A DNA stretch of 64,000 nucleotides from an uncultured Paracoccaceae bacterium (GCA_947488605.1 CANKZJ010000001.1:1019603-1083602); one strand, 5' to 3'. Positions 52,415 through 60,912 are shown, counted from the first letter of the stretch. A program made the numbers and translations. Notes: a model not told the origin generated them from the sequence alone.

Positions 52415-52435
52415 TCAAACATGAACTGTGTTTGA
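52415..52435. promoter_or_regulatory. Candidate XRE operator palindrome
   Basis: TCAAACA-TGAACTG-TGTTTGA, 7-bp perfect arms, 10 bp upstream of the XRE start. Confidence 0.5.
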
Positions 52436-52521
52436 TCATTGCATGGCACGTAACGGAGTGACAGCATGTTTCTTCAATACCTGTTGCGAATCAATTGCGT
52501 TAGACGTAACTAATACATCAT

Positions 52522-52797
52522 ATGCAACTCAATGATTTCCTCACAAAAAACGGATTGACCATGGCGGCGTTCGGGAGCCGCGTGGGCACCTCTGCTGCCA
52601 CCATAAGTCGCGTAGCCAATAATACGGTGACAGCGAGAATGTCTTTGGTGAAGCGTATCTACGAGGAAACAGGCGGACAGGTGACCCCAAACGATTTGGC
52701 GGGTCTGTATTGTAAGACCCCTTGCCACGTCCGCAAATCGGATATCGACGGACGTTGGCAAGAGATCAATGAAAGTGACACGTTCGATGAGCAATGA
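52522..52797 (+). CDS. HTH (XRE/Cro-like) DNA-binding protein
   Basis: MQLNDFLTKNGLTMAAFGSRVGTSAATISRVANNTVTARMSLVKRIYEETGG. Confidence 0.7.
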   Translation: MQLNDFLTKNGLTMAAFGSRVGTSAATISRVANNTVTARMSLVKRIYEETGGQVTPNDLAGLYCKTPCHVRKSDIDGRWQEINESDTFDEQ

Positions 52798-53125
52798 TGA
52801 CCGAGATGCCCATTCAGATGAACCAAGCACTCAGGATGCGATTCTTGGGTTAGGCATTATTGTCGGTGTGGCGCTGCTCGTTTTCTGGCTGTTCTTTGAT
52901 GGTGACCGTGCCGAAGTGAAACGGTGCATTGATACAGCGGCTGAGGCAGACCAAGCGGGGGCGCAGGTTCTAACGCGGACCCTAAGGCAATTGCAGTTCG
53001 CCGTTGAGCATGCAGATGAGGTGCGGATTGTTGAGACATCTACCACCCCCTTTGCCAGCATAAGACTGAAGACCATCCGTTTTACAGTCGATGGTAGGCC
53101 TCAAGTGATCAGGTGCGCGACCTAA
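52769..53125 (+). CDS. Hypothetical single-TM protein
   Basis: TM segment LGIIVGVALLVFWLFF. Confidence 0.5.
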   Translation: MKVTRSMSNDDRDAHSDEPSTQDAILGLGIIVGVALLVFWLFFDGDRAEVKRCIDTAAEADQAGAQVLTRTLRQLQFAVEHADEVRIVETSTTPFASIRLKTIRFTVDGRPQVIRCAT

Positions 53126-53271
53126 TAGCATCACAGCATTGGGTCGGTCTGATTCCACCGCTGGCTCCAATCAACGCCATCGACCTGTGCTACGACATAC
53201 AACCGAGCGAGGCGGACAAAGACTGGCATCAATACTTTGGGTATGACCTTAGCGACGGAGGAGAACACTAG

Positions 53272-54438
53272 ATGATCAGGATGATCGTGATGGCGGGCGT
53301 TCTTGCTCTATCAGGATGCATGGACACAGTATCGGGCGTCTCCGGTGTCAGCCGTGCTGAGAAGCCGACATACTTCATCGCCGACCAACTTGGTCCAAGC
53401 TGCACCCGTGACAATCGTGGCGGCAGCGCAAGTGTCGAATTAGCCGATAGGGCGTTGACCGCATTGCGAGTGAATAGCGAACGGTACATTGCGGATCTGC
53501 AGCAATCGACGTCTATGACCGTGAAGTTCGATGACTTCAGGTTGCACTGGCAGCCGGTCCTGTTCAACAGCTACGCCGCCGCTGCGTCCAACGATGTCGA
53601 ATTAGCACGGACAATTATTGATGGTCTCAAGCAGATGGCCGTGGCCGGAAGCTACACGAATGAACCGAGCTTGATCACCCGCCAACAAGCAATTCAAATG
53701 ACCGACTGCTATTCGAGTGGCCCGAACTCACCCTGCGCACAATTTACCCCGTTGTTCGTGGCACGGATGTACGCGCTCTTGATGATCTCGACCGCTGTCC
53801 TTGATGTCTACGTCACCGATGAGGATCGGGACGTGCTGATCCCTTGGTTCGATCAAGCCTATCAGCGCTTCGTCAGAGACGCCGTAGAGATGGACCAGGA
53901 AGGCATCTATGATTTGGGCAACATGGGGATGGCCCGTCTCGCATATGCCGCGTTAAAGAATGATATGCGGCTGGCAGATCGCGAGTTTCATAAACGGCGG
54001 GCCGAATTTATCAACCGGATAGAACCATCCGGATACATTGATCGGAATTCGTACCGTGGCGTACGCGGTTTTTGGTATCATACATATGGGCTGGATGTAG
54101 CCTTGTCCTACGCTCTCGTCGCACGTGCGTGGGGATATGACTTTTTTGCTGATGAAACCCTCGGACCGCGTCTTCGAGCCGCCGTAGATAAGACCACACT
54201 GGGTATCAACGATCTTCGCGCATTCCGTTCAGTTGGTAACCGAGGCGACAACATCACAACCAATCCCGCCGATGCGAAGCCGCATGTCTTCCAACTATCC
54301 TTGAACCTCTACCAGATTTCTGAACGCGAATTCGGTGTCCGACTTCCACCGGACCGTCGATACCAAGAGATCGCCCGGTTCGAACAGTACCCAGCGATCT
54401 CGGGGATGGCAGCGAGTTGCTATTACAGCGGGCGATGA
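53272..54438 (+). CDS. Lipoprotein, possible alginate-lyase-like alpha/alpha toroid
   Basis: Lipobox VLALSGC; helical pattern with NMGMARLAYAAL, FWYHTYGLDVALSYALVARAWGYD. Confidence 0.6.
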   Translation: MIRMIVMAGVLALSGCMDTVSGVSGVSRAEKPTYFIADQLGPSCTRDNRGGSASVELADRALTALRVNSERYIADLQQSTSMTVKFDDFRLHWQPVLFNSYAAAASNDVELARTIIDGLKQMAVAGSYTNEPSLITRQQAIQMTDCYSSGPNSPCAQFTPLFVARMYALLMISTAVLDVYVTDEDRDVLIPWFDQAYQRFVRDAVEMDQEGIYDLGNMGMARLAYAALKNDMRLADREFHKRRAEFINRIEPSGYIDRNSYRGVRGFWYHTYGLDVALSYALVARAWGYDFFADETLGPRLRAAVDKTTLGINDLRAFRSVGNRGDNITTNPADAKPHVFQLSLNLYQISEREFGVRLPPDRRYQEIARFEQYPAISGMAASCYYSGR

Positions 54439-54510
54439 TGGTCGGCAAAGCAGAGTGGCATGTGGATTTAGAGCGACCGGAGCGAAACCGTTCGTGAGGA
54501 AAAAAGCACC

Positions 54511-54687
54511 ATGAGCCATGCTCGTCGGCGTCCGACGGCTCAGCAGCGGCAGCGCATCCTCGAACGTTTGTGGCTGCGTAACGCACATTTGCGGGCCAAG
54601 GGCATGCCGATGCTGGATGTCCGGCATCACTACGCGGCCCGGCTCCGGCTGATCAACAGCCAAACCAGTCTGACCAAGCCGAAGTAA
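54511..54687 (+). CDS. Small basic protein, 58 aa (not in supplied ORF track)
   Basis: MSHARRRPTAQQRQRILERLWLRNAHLRAKGMPMLDVRHHYAARLRLINSQTSLTKPK; purine-rich gtgaggaaaa upstream. Confidence 0.45.
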   Translation: MSHARRRPTAQQRQRILERLWLRNAHLRAKGMPMLDVRHHYAARLRLINSQTSLTKPK

Positions 54688-54795
54688 TCCAACTCGATTG
54701 TTGAGTTATCAGTACAGGTGGTTCGACCCGTCAGGAACCTTCTCCCTGCGCAGCCCCTTTCGGCCAAATACGGTGGCAAAGAAAGGGAACCTACC

Positions 54796-55155
54796 ATGCT
54801 TTATTCAATCCACACCGCCGATCTCGCTTCATCAATGCCAAGGATGCTTCCACTTCCATTGGTCACCGGCATCCTCCACCTTCAAGCTGGTATGCCACTG
54901 GAAGACGATGTCGCAGATTTCATTAATAGGAATGGAGGGAATGCAATGTCAGCGAATCACCGATGGTACATGGAGATTATGGACATGGGTGTAGGTGGTC
55001 ACATCGCTGCACAGGGGTCTTTCATCCGAGATGATGGGCAGATGGTCACAGAGGCGATGGTGGTCGATCCAGACTACGCTGGGGCGAACATAGGTCCGTA
55101 CCTGCAAGGCTTGGCTGAGCGGCTGTTTGGGTTGGGAAATAATTCTACAATTTGA
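54796..55155 (+). CDS. Hypothetical protein
   Basis: MLYSIHTADLASSMPRMLPLPLVTGI...; internal ATG preceded by aaaggga; RBS-like. Confidence 0.5.
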   Translation: MLYSIHTADLASSMPRMLPLPLVTGILHLQAGMPLEDDVADFINRNGGNAMSANHRWYMEIMDMGVGGHIAAQGSFIRDDGQMVTEAMVVDPDYAGANIGPYLQGLAERLFGLGNNSTI

Positions 55156-55276
55156 CTTGAATTGGTGAACCGATCCGCCAACGTTTAACGGTACCCGATC
55201 CTAGCATGCCCTAGTCAAGATGCCGCTCCGCTATTGTGTCGTTGTGAAAGCGTCGAGCCATAGGATCGGGACCCTA

Positions 55277-55456
55277 CTACACACTCGCCGGTTCTCTTAG
55301 ATCATGCCCGTCATCGATGTACGCGTTCCATAGCGCCTCCACGCTGTCATCCAGCAGTGCACCATAAGGCAGTCTGCTGTAGACCTTCAGCGCCCTTAGT
55401 CGATCCTGTGTGCGGCTCGACACTGATCTGACAGACAGTTTTACGTCATTACTCAT
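55277..55456 (-). CDS. Small ribbon-helix-helix-like protein, 59 aa (not in supplied ORF track)
   Basis: MSNDVKLSVRSVSSRTQDRLRALKVYSRLPYGALLDDSVEALWNAYIDDGHDLREPASV; strong AGGAGG RBS. Confidence 0.6.
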   Translation of the reverse strand: MSNDVKLSVRSVSSRTQDRLRALKVYSRLPYGALLDDSVEALWNAYIDDGHDLREPASV

Positions 55457-55612
55457 CTTCGTTTCCTCCTCTTGGTATTTACCGTTTGGACGAAAAACTG
55501 GCCATAACTACAGGTGTTGAAGGTCTGCGCCTACATATGAGTACGTCGCACACTGGTCGGACACATGACCGCCTGCGCGTCATGTTCAAAATAACACCCG
55601 AGGCCCGCTTCT

Positions 55613-56842
55613 TTGACGTACCCGACGAAAAATACCTTTGCTCACAATCGGATGGAATTCACGCCGATGCAGAAGGACAATCGGATGCTGAGCCTTGAGT
55701 GGAACATTCGCAATATGCGGCTGTCACAGCATCCCAAGGGTTCAGCGGCATGGATCAAAAGTGCGACCTCCTCGGCCTTGGCACTCGGGCATCCAGAGCT
55801 TGAGGACATACCCATCGTCAGAGGGAAACCCGCGTTTCTAGCCAATGCTGGCAACCCAATACGCAAGGCATGGAGCAAATCCGAACGGATTAATTTCAAG
55901 CGGATCAACCACGGCTACGGAAAGCGCTTTTCAAAGCGTGTTGTGCGGACAATGCGGCTTCTAGAAGACTGCCCCATACAGAACATTGGCTTTATCACGC
56001 CGGTGGTCGCCTACGCGACCACGAAAGAGGAAGCCTATGCACTCGCTCGTTCAGCCGGTACAAAGCTGAGCAGGTTCATTCGAAACCGGTTTCCCCACGC
56101 GATTTGGCTTCTCTTCCCAGAAGTGGATCAGGTGACCGTTGGCAGTGTTGCAGATAACATCTTAGTTGATCGTGGCTGGAAGCAGGGCCTTTCGGACAAA
56201 ACCTTGGTTTACAAGGTTCACTTCCACGGACCAATTTACGTACCGGGCTTGGACGCTCAGGCAATTGAGGCAGGGTTTCGTTGCTATCGTTCAGGCAAGC
56301 GTGTCAGTCACTACTGTGGCGTCAACCAAGTGCGTGTTTTACCGATACGTCCTGATCCTGATCAAACAGGCTCTCGTCCCGACATTGTGGGTGTGTCAGG
56401 TTATTCAACCAAGAAGCATTATCGTCCGGCTTGTGTTGCTCGAATGTTAGAGGGCTATGCCGAATGGATGTGGTTGACGCATCAGATCGCATCAGACGAA
56501 AGCCTTGTGCAGATTGGTGGTGTGATATCCGGCATACATGAATACTGCGCGGCTTGTGATCACTACTACACAAGAGGTGACGATTGTCGATGTGAGCCTG
56601 TAGTCGGACCAGATGACTCTATTGGGTTTGATAATGTCATCAATTCCTTCAAAGGTTCATCACCTGACAGTATCGTTAACATCAGTGATCAGACTGGGTT
56701 CCTCTCATCTTTAAACTCGGTCGGCTCAAGCATCTGGAATTCCTACAAGAAAAAGCCAACCGTGGAAAAAGTTACTTCCCGTATATTCAACGGTGTTTCG
56801 ACGCTCTGGTGGTGGATGCAAAACCATATTCGCGGTCCATAG
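55613..56842 (+). CDS. Candidate HUH (Rep-like) protein; true start may be an internal ATG (e.g. 55667 or 55688)
   Basis: VYKVHFHGPIYVPG (HxH), GYSTKKHY (YxxK-like), C-terminal CAACDHYYTRGDDCRC metal-binding cluster. Confidence 0.55.
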   Translation: MTYPTKNTFAHNRMEFTPMQKDNRMLSLEWNIRNMRLSQHPKGSAAWIKSATSSALALGHPELEDIPIVRGKPAFLANAGNPIRKAWSKSERINFKRINHGYGKRFSKRVVRTMRLLEDCPIQNIGFITPVVAYATTKEEAYALARSAGTKLSRFIRNRFPHAIWLLFPEVDQVTVGSVADNILVDRGWKQGLSDKTLVYKVHFHGPIYVPGLDAQAIEAGFRCYRSGKRVSHYCGVNQVRVLPIRPDPDQTGSRPDIVGVSGYSTKKHYRPACVARMLEGYAEWMWLTHQIASDESLVQIGGVISGIHEYCAACDHYYTRGDDCRCEPVVGPDDSIGFDNVINSFKGSSPDSIVNISDQTGFLSSLNSVGSSIWNSYKKKPTVEKVTSRIFNGVSTLWWWMQNHIRGP

Positions 56843-56893
56843 AAACGATTGCGGCCCCAAAACACCCCAATCTTCGCTCAGTCCGACTGATGC

Positions 56894-56918
56894 AACCGCT
56901 TAATAAATCGAAGCGGTT
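56894..56918 (+). terminator. Terminator downstream of the Rep-like gene
   Basis: AACCGCTT-aataaatcg-AAGCGGTT followed by ctttgg. Confidence 0.5.
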
Positions 56919-57083
56919 CTTTGGACGTGGACTGTGATTACGTTGGCCTTGTTCGGATGCTCTGTTCCCACCAGATGACGGGCTTGCCCCATCAATGAAC
57001 GTCAGCAAGTGAGGCCGAGGGTTGTCATCTATAAATACTGGCATCGACCGAATGTCTGTCACGGTAGCAACCCAAAGGAAGGT

Positions 57084-57461
57084 ATGAAGATGGAAGACAA
57101 AATAGACCACTTGGAAGAGCCGATAACTGGATTGTCCGACGCACTGTCATTCTTGGAAGAAAACAGCGACGACGCTCTGCATGGGTTTCTGCGGCGGATG
57201 CCGATGTACGCAGGGAACGTGGATGAGCCAATGACGCTGGGTGATCTGATCTACGAACTGAAGCTGGTTCCGTTCATCAAGGCAGCGTGGGTGTCCGTGA
57301 AACCGGGTGGTGGATTGGCCGGTCAGATCGGCGCGACGTTGCAGGTACTGAAGGCCGCTGAAGCCGCGTTGGAGAAAGAGACCGGCGACACCAGACGGCT
57401 TAAGCGAAGCGTCAACCTCTTCTCCTTCATGCAGGTTTATCAGTCCGGCGAAATTCAATAA
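57084..57461 (+). CDS. Hypothetical protein
   Basis: MKMEDKIDHLEEPITGLSDAL..., ATG preceded by aaaggaagg RBS. Confidence 0.55.
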   Translation: MKMEDKIDHLEEPITGLSDALSFLEENSDDALHGFLRRMPMYAGNVDEPMTLGDLIYELKLVPFIKAAWVSVKPGGGLAGQIGATLQVLKAAEAALEKETGDTRRLKRSVNLFSFMQVYQSGEIQ

Positions 57462-57560
57462 TGTTGCCGACGAAACCGACAAATATGAGTGTATACCAAA
57501 ATCACTAAGCTCGGCAGTTGTTGCGGTTAACGCTTCCAGAATCTTTTGGCCTGACCACCT

Positions 57561-58289
57561 TCATTCCATATCGAAGACCCATAGATATGAATGCGGCTTT
57601 CTTGCATGGTGCTGGATGTCCCATCGGGAATTTGGAACCCGTGATGTTGCGTCGAGGATGAACAGGTCCCGTCCGACCAATCCGATATCTTCTGCGTCGG
57701 CAAGGACATGGTGGTGCAGCCATCGTTGCCTCTGGCCGCTGACCTGATCCTTGCACTTCACCCAAACCTGACGACGCGCAACACGTGCCGCCTCGATGAC
57801 CCCCAACCGGTAAAGTTCACGGATGTCTTCATATAGCAAACCCTTTGTTGTCTCAGCGTTGCGATAACGGTCATCAGTGAAATGCGCACCGGGACTCGCA
57901 ATGTATGGCGGATCGAGAACAACAATATCAAACTCATCATCAGCGTATGGCAGGTCTCGAAAATCAAATGGTCGTTCTGGAACTGTGAGTAGATCTGAGC
58001 CGGTGACGTTCAGGTGAGGTGCCTTCTTCCAGAATGCGCCCCTTCCAAAAGTGACGTCGGCAATCCGCAAAGACGGATCGGTTGCGTAGAGGCGGGCCAC
58101 CTGTTTGATCAGGTCAGCATTGCCACCTCGCACCAGCGCCTCGACGGGTTTGTTCTTCACGTTCTGTCTACGTCGGTAGTCTGCCTGTCGGCAGCGGTTG
58201 GAACAGAACCGTCTGTCAGACCGGCTCGTTGTTGCTGGGATTGGATCGCGACAATGGATGCAAGCCGTAACGGAAATATCGGTATTCAT
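57561..58289 (-). CDS. DNA adenine methyltransferase-like protein with N-terminal Zn finger
   Basis: N-term CIHCRDP...CSNRCRQADYRRR; motif I-like IADVTFGRGAFWK; motif IV LDPPY. Confidence 0.75.
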   Translation of the reverse strand: MNTDISVTACIHCRDPIPATTSRSDRRFCSNRCRQADYRRRQNVKNKPVEALVRGGNADLIKQVARLYATDPSLRIADVTFGRGAFWKKAPHLNVTGSDLLTVPERPFDFRDLPYADDEFDIVVLDPPYIASPGAHFTDDRYRNAETTKGLLYEDIRELYRLGVIEAARVARRQVWVKCKDQVSGQRQRWLHHHVLADAEDIGLVGRDLFILDATSRVPNSRWDIQHHARKPHSYLWVFDME

Positions 58290-58459
58290 CCGTTACGGGT
58301 AATAGCTTTTTCGACCCGCTTCAATCATGCCATACTCATGATGACCCCGACAACGAAGCACAGGAATTCTCGTTCACAGCACGGATACAACGAGGCAAAG
58401 CTGCTCTTCGCCGTCAAATGCAGCATCGTCTCCAGTGCGAGACAAACCTGCCGTTTGTA

Positions 58460-58993
58460 TCATTCAACGGAAAGCCAATTTTGCGCCGCCTCGCGCTTCA
58501 TCATTTCAGTCTCAACGGGGCAGTTTTCGCACACCGGGCGGTTGCACAGCCGACAAACCCGAAACGCATGGTTTTCATCTCGAAGCAGTTCGCCCAAAAC
58601 TTTGGTGGATAGCTTAGCAAGCATGTCTTGCTCGTCCTCGCTCAGGGTTTCGAGCGCAGTCCTCAGCTTCTCCTGTCGCTGACGCATTTGGCTGGCATGA
58701 AGTTCGGCACCGTTTTCGCTTAAGCGGAGAACAACTATGCGCCCGTCGGTCTGTGAAGCGGAACGCTCAATGAAGCCACGATCTTCTAACCGCGCGACAA
58801 GCCTCACGGTCGCAGCGTGAGACAACGATATCGCATCAGCTAGATGAGTGATTGTCATATCCGGTGCATGGCCCAAATGCCCGACTGCTTCTGCTTCCGA
58901 GGGGACAAGGCCGTTTGATTGGATGCAGGCATGGATATCATCACTTAGGGCAAGGGCCAAAGCGCCAAAGGCATTTTCAAGAGCAGCGGTCAT
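58460..58993 (-). CDS. MarR family transcriptional regulator
   Basis: MTITHLADAISLSHAATVRLVARLEDRGFIERSASQTDGRIVVLRLSENG wHTH; C-terminal Cys-rich tail. Confidence 0.88.
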   Translation of the reverse strand: MTAALENAFGALALALSDDIHACIQSNGLVPSEAEAVGHLGHAPDMTITHLADAISLSHAATVRLVARLEDRGFIERSASQTDGRIVVLRLSENGAELHASQMRQRQEKLRTALETLSEDEQDMLAKLSTKVLGELLRDENHAFRVCRLCNRPVCENCPVETEMMKREAAQNWLSVE

Positions 58994-59007
58994 AGAAAAT
59001 TAGATAT

Positions 59008-59057
59008 ATGCATCATGCATGGACATCAAGGAGATAAAGGTTTATGCACCGTGCATA
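59008..59057. promoter_or_regulatory. Two palindromic operator candidates in the MarR/GNAT divergent promoter
   Basis: ATGCAT-c-ATGCAT (59008-59020) and TATGCAC-c-GTGCATA (59043-59057), centres 36 bp apart. Confidence 0.6.
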
Positions 59058-59077
59058 TATAAGCATAGGATTCTGAA

Positions 59078-59530
59078 ATGATACGCAACATGACCCGAGA
59101 TGACCTTCAAGCTGTGAAGGCTCTGATCGACTCTACAGGTTTGTTCCCCGGAGAAATGCTCGATGACATGGCCGGTGACGCACTGGACGGCAAAAGTGAA
59201 ACAGAACGTTGGATGGTTTTGGACGACAGCGGGCCAATTGGTGTTGTCTACTTCGCGCCCGAACGAATGACTGAAGGTACCTGGAACCTCTACCTCATCG
59301 CGATCCATGCAGATCGACAAGGCACAGGCGAGGGTTCCAAGCTCATCGCACATGTCGAAAGGACGCTGGCCGATGAAGGGCACCGCGTCCTGCTGGTAGA
59401 AACCTCCGGCAACCCGGATTTCGAACAGACACGTCAGTTCTACCACAACAACAAGTACAGCGAGGAAGCCCGGATACGGGAATTCTACACAACCGGCGAA
59501 GACAAAATCGTGTTTTGGAAAAAGCTGTGA
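59078..59530 (+). CDS. GNAT family N-acetyltransferase
   Basis: IRNMTRDDLQAVKALIDST, LYLIAIHADRQGTGEGSKLIAHVE. Confidence 0.85.
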   Translation: MIRNMTRDDLQAVKALIDSTGLFPGEMLDDMAGDALDGKSETERWMVLDDSGPIGVVYFAPERMTEGTWNLYLIAIHADRQGTGEGSKLIAHVERTLADEGHRVLLVETSGNPDFEQTRQFYHNNKYSEEARIREFYTTGEDKIVFWKKL

Positions 59531-59931
59531 CCATCGAAGAAGCCGTCGCGTTCCAGCCCATGTGGGTGCAATGGTGGCTCATCATCTTGACGATTGTCAC
59601 CATTGCGCTGCCTGTCCTGCTGGTGTTCCACAACAAGACCCGCATCATTGGCATCGTCGTGCTGGTAACGTCCTTTGCCGGTGGCTTTGGTGTCCAATGG
59701 CTTTTTGACCAGTTTGGATATGTACGGCTTTTGTCGCTCCCACATGTGATCCTTTGGACGCCCGCCCTCATTTACCTGGTCATTGTCTTGAGGCGTCCCG
59801 ATGGCGTCGCGTGGGCACGCTATGCTGGCATTGCCCTTGCAGCCGTTTTGGCCGTATCGCTTGCCTTCGATTGGTGGAGCTTGATTGTATACCTTTCGGG
59901 CCAGACTGCGCCGGTCAACTTACCGGTTTGA
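59515..59931 (+). CDS. Hypothetical multi-TM protein
   Basis: Several hydrophobic segments; overlaps the GNAT gene by 16 bp. Confidence 0.6.
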   Translation: MEKAVTIEEAVAFQPMWVQWWLIILTIVTIALPVLLVFHNKTRIIGIVVLVTSFAGGFGVQWLFDQFGYVRLLSLPHVILWTPALIYLVIVLRRPDGVAWARYAGIALAAVLAVSLAFDWWSLIVYLSGQTAPVNLPV

Positions 59932-60090
59932 CTGGTTGGAAAAGTTCCTTCGATTTAATGCAAACCCGACATTCGCTACGGTGCGGAAAGTTGGTAGGTG
60001 TGGGCTCGAACCGGAACTTCTCTGCGGCGAGTACCAATTGCCGCTAATGCAATATCCCGACAAATAGGCTTCACCGGTATCTCCCGTGAA

Positions 60091-60205
60091 GGTGCCCGTA
60101 TGAGTATGGTGTAGCGGGCACCACACAGCCTTCCCTTCATGATGTCCGTAAAGGTTGATCCAACCATACGTACTCTGATATCTACGGACAGGAATCATAC
60201 GGACA
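60091..60205. promoter_or_regulatory. Candidate res site for the serine resolvase
   Basis: Inverted repeat GGTGCCCG-N16-CGGGCACC (60091-60122), then TGTCCGTA (60143-60150), TACGGACA (60183-60190), TACGGACA (60198-60205); resemble Tn3-type TGTCYNNTA half-sites. Confidence 0.5.
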
Positions 60206-60217
60206 TAAGGGGATACT

Positions 60218-60850
60218 TTGACAACCATATTCTATGCAAGAGTTTCAACGCGGGACCAAACACTCGATCACCAGATCGTGCAGGCTAGGGCAGCGGGTTT
60301 TGAGATCGATCAGGTGGTCGCCGACCACGGTGTATCCGGCGTCAAGCACAGGCTGGATGAACGTCCAGAGGGGCGCAGGCTCTACGATAAACTTCGGAAC
60401 GGTGATACACTTGTACTGCGATGGTTGGATCGCCTAGGGCGTAACTACGATGACGTGACCGATGCGGTGCGGCATTTCATCCGACAGGGTGTGATCATAC
60501 GAACGGTGATCAACGATATGACGTTTGATGGTTCAACCACTGACCCCGTCCAACAGGCCGTCAGAGACGCAATGATCGCGTTTCTCGCAGCCACTGCACA
60601 GGCGCAGGCTGAGGCGACAAAGGTCGCACAGCGGGCTGGAATCGAGCTTGCAAAGGAAAAGGGAGATCGGTTTCGAGGGCGTAAACCGTCATATGATCGC
60701 AAGACATTTGATGAAGCCGTGAATCTACTGGGGCTTGGTAACGGACCAAGTACGGTCTCAAAGGAGACAGGGCTATCCCGCCAAACTTTGATCCGAATCC
60801 GAGATGACCCAGCCGCTGCTGCTGCGGCAATGGATCGATGGGGACTTTAG
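60218..60850 (+). CDS. Serine recombinase (resolvase/invertase family)
   Basis: IFYARVSTRDQTLDHQ, LRWLDRLGRNYDDV, GRKPSYD...HTH; probable TTG start. Confidence 0.9.
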   Translation: MTTIFYARVSTRDQTLDHQIVQARAAGFEIDQVVADHGVSGVKHRLDERPEGRRLYDKLRNGDTLVLRWLDRLGRNYDDVTDAVRHFIRQGVIIRTVINDMTFDGSTTDPVQQAVRDAMIAFLAATAQAQAEATKVAQRAGIELAKEKGDRFRGRKPSYDRKTFDEAVNLLGLGNGPSTVSKETGLSRQTLIRIRDDPAAAAAAMDRWGL

Positions 60851-60912
60851 TATAGAACACGCCGAGTAGAGCGATCTTTGGCCATTGACCACTTTCATAC
60901 GATATCACTTGA

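Noticed and set aside
55486-55698. 70-aa plus-strand ORF overlapping the start of the Rep-like gene
   Set aside because: Non-ATG start, out of frame with the better-supported downstream gene, no recognisable family.
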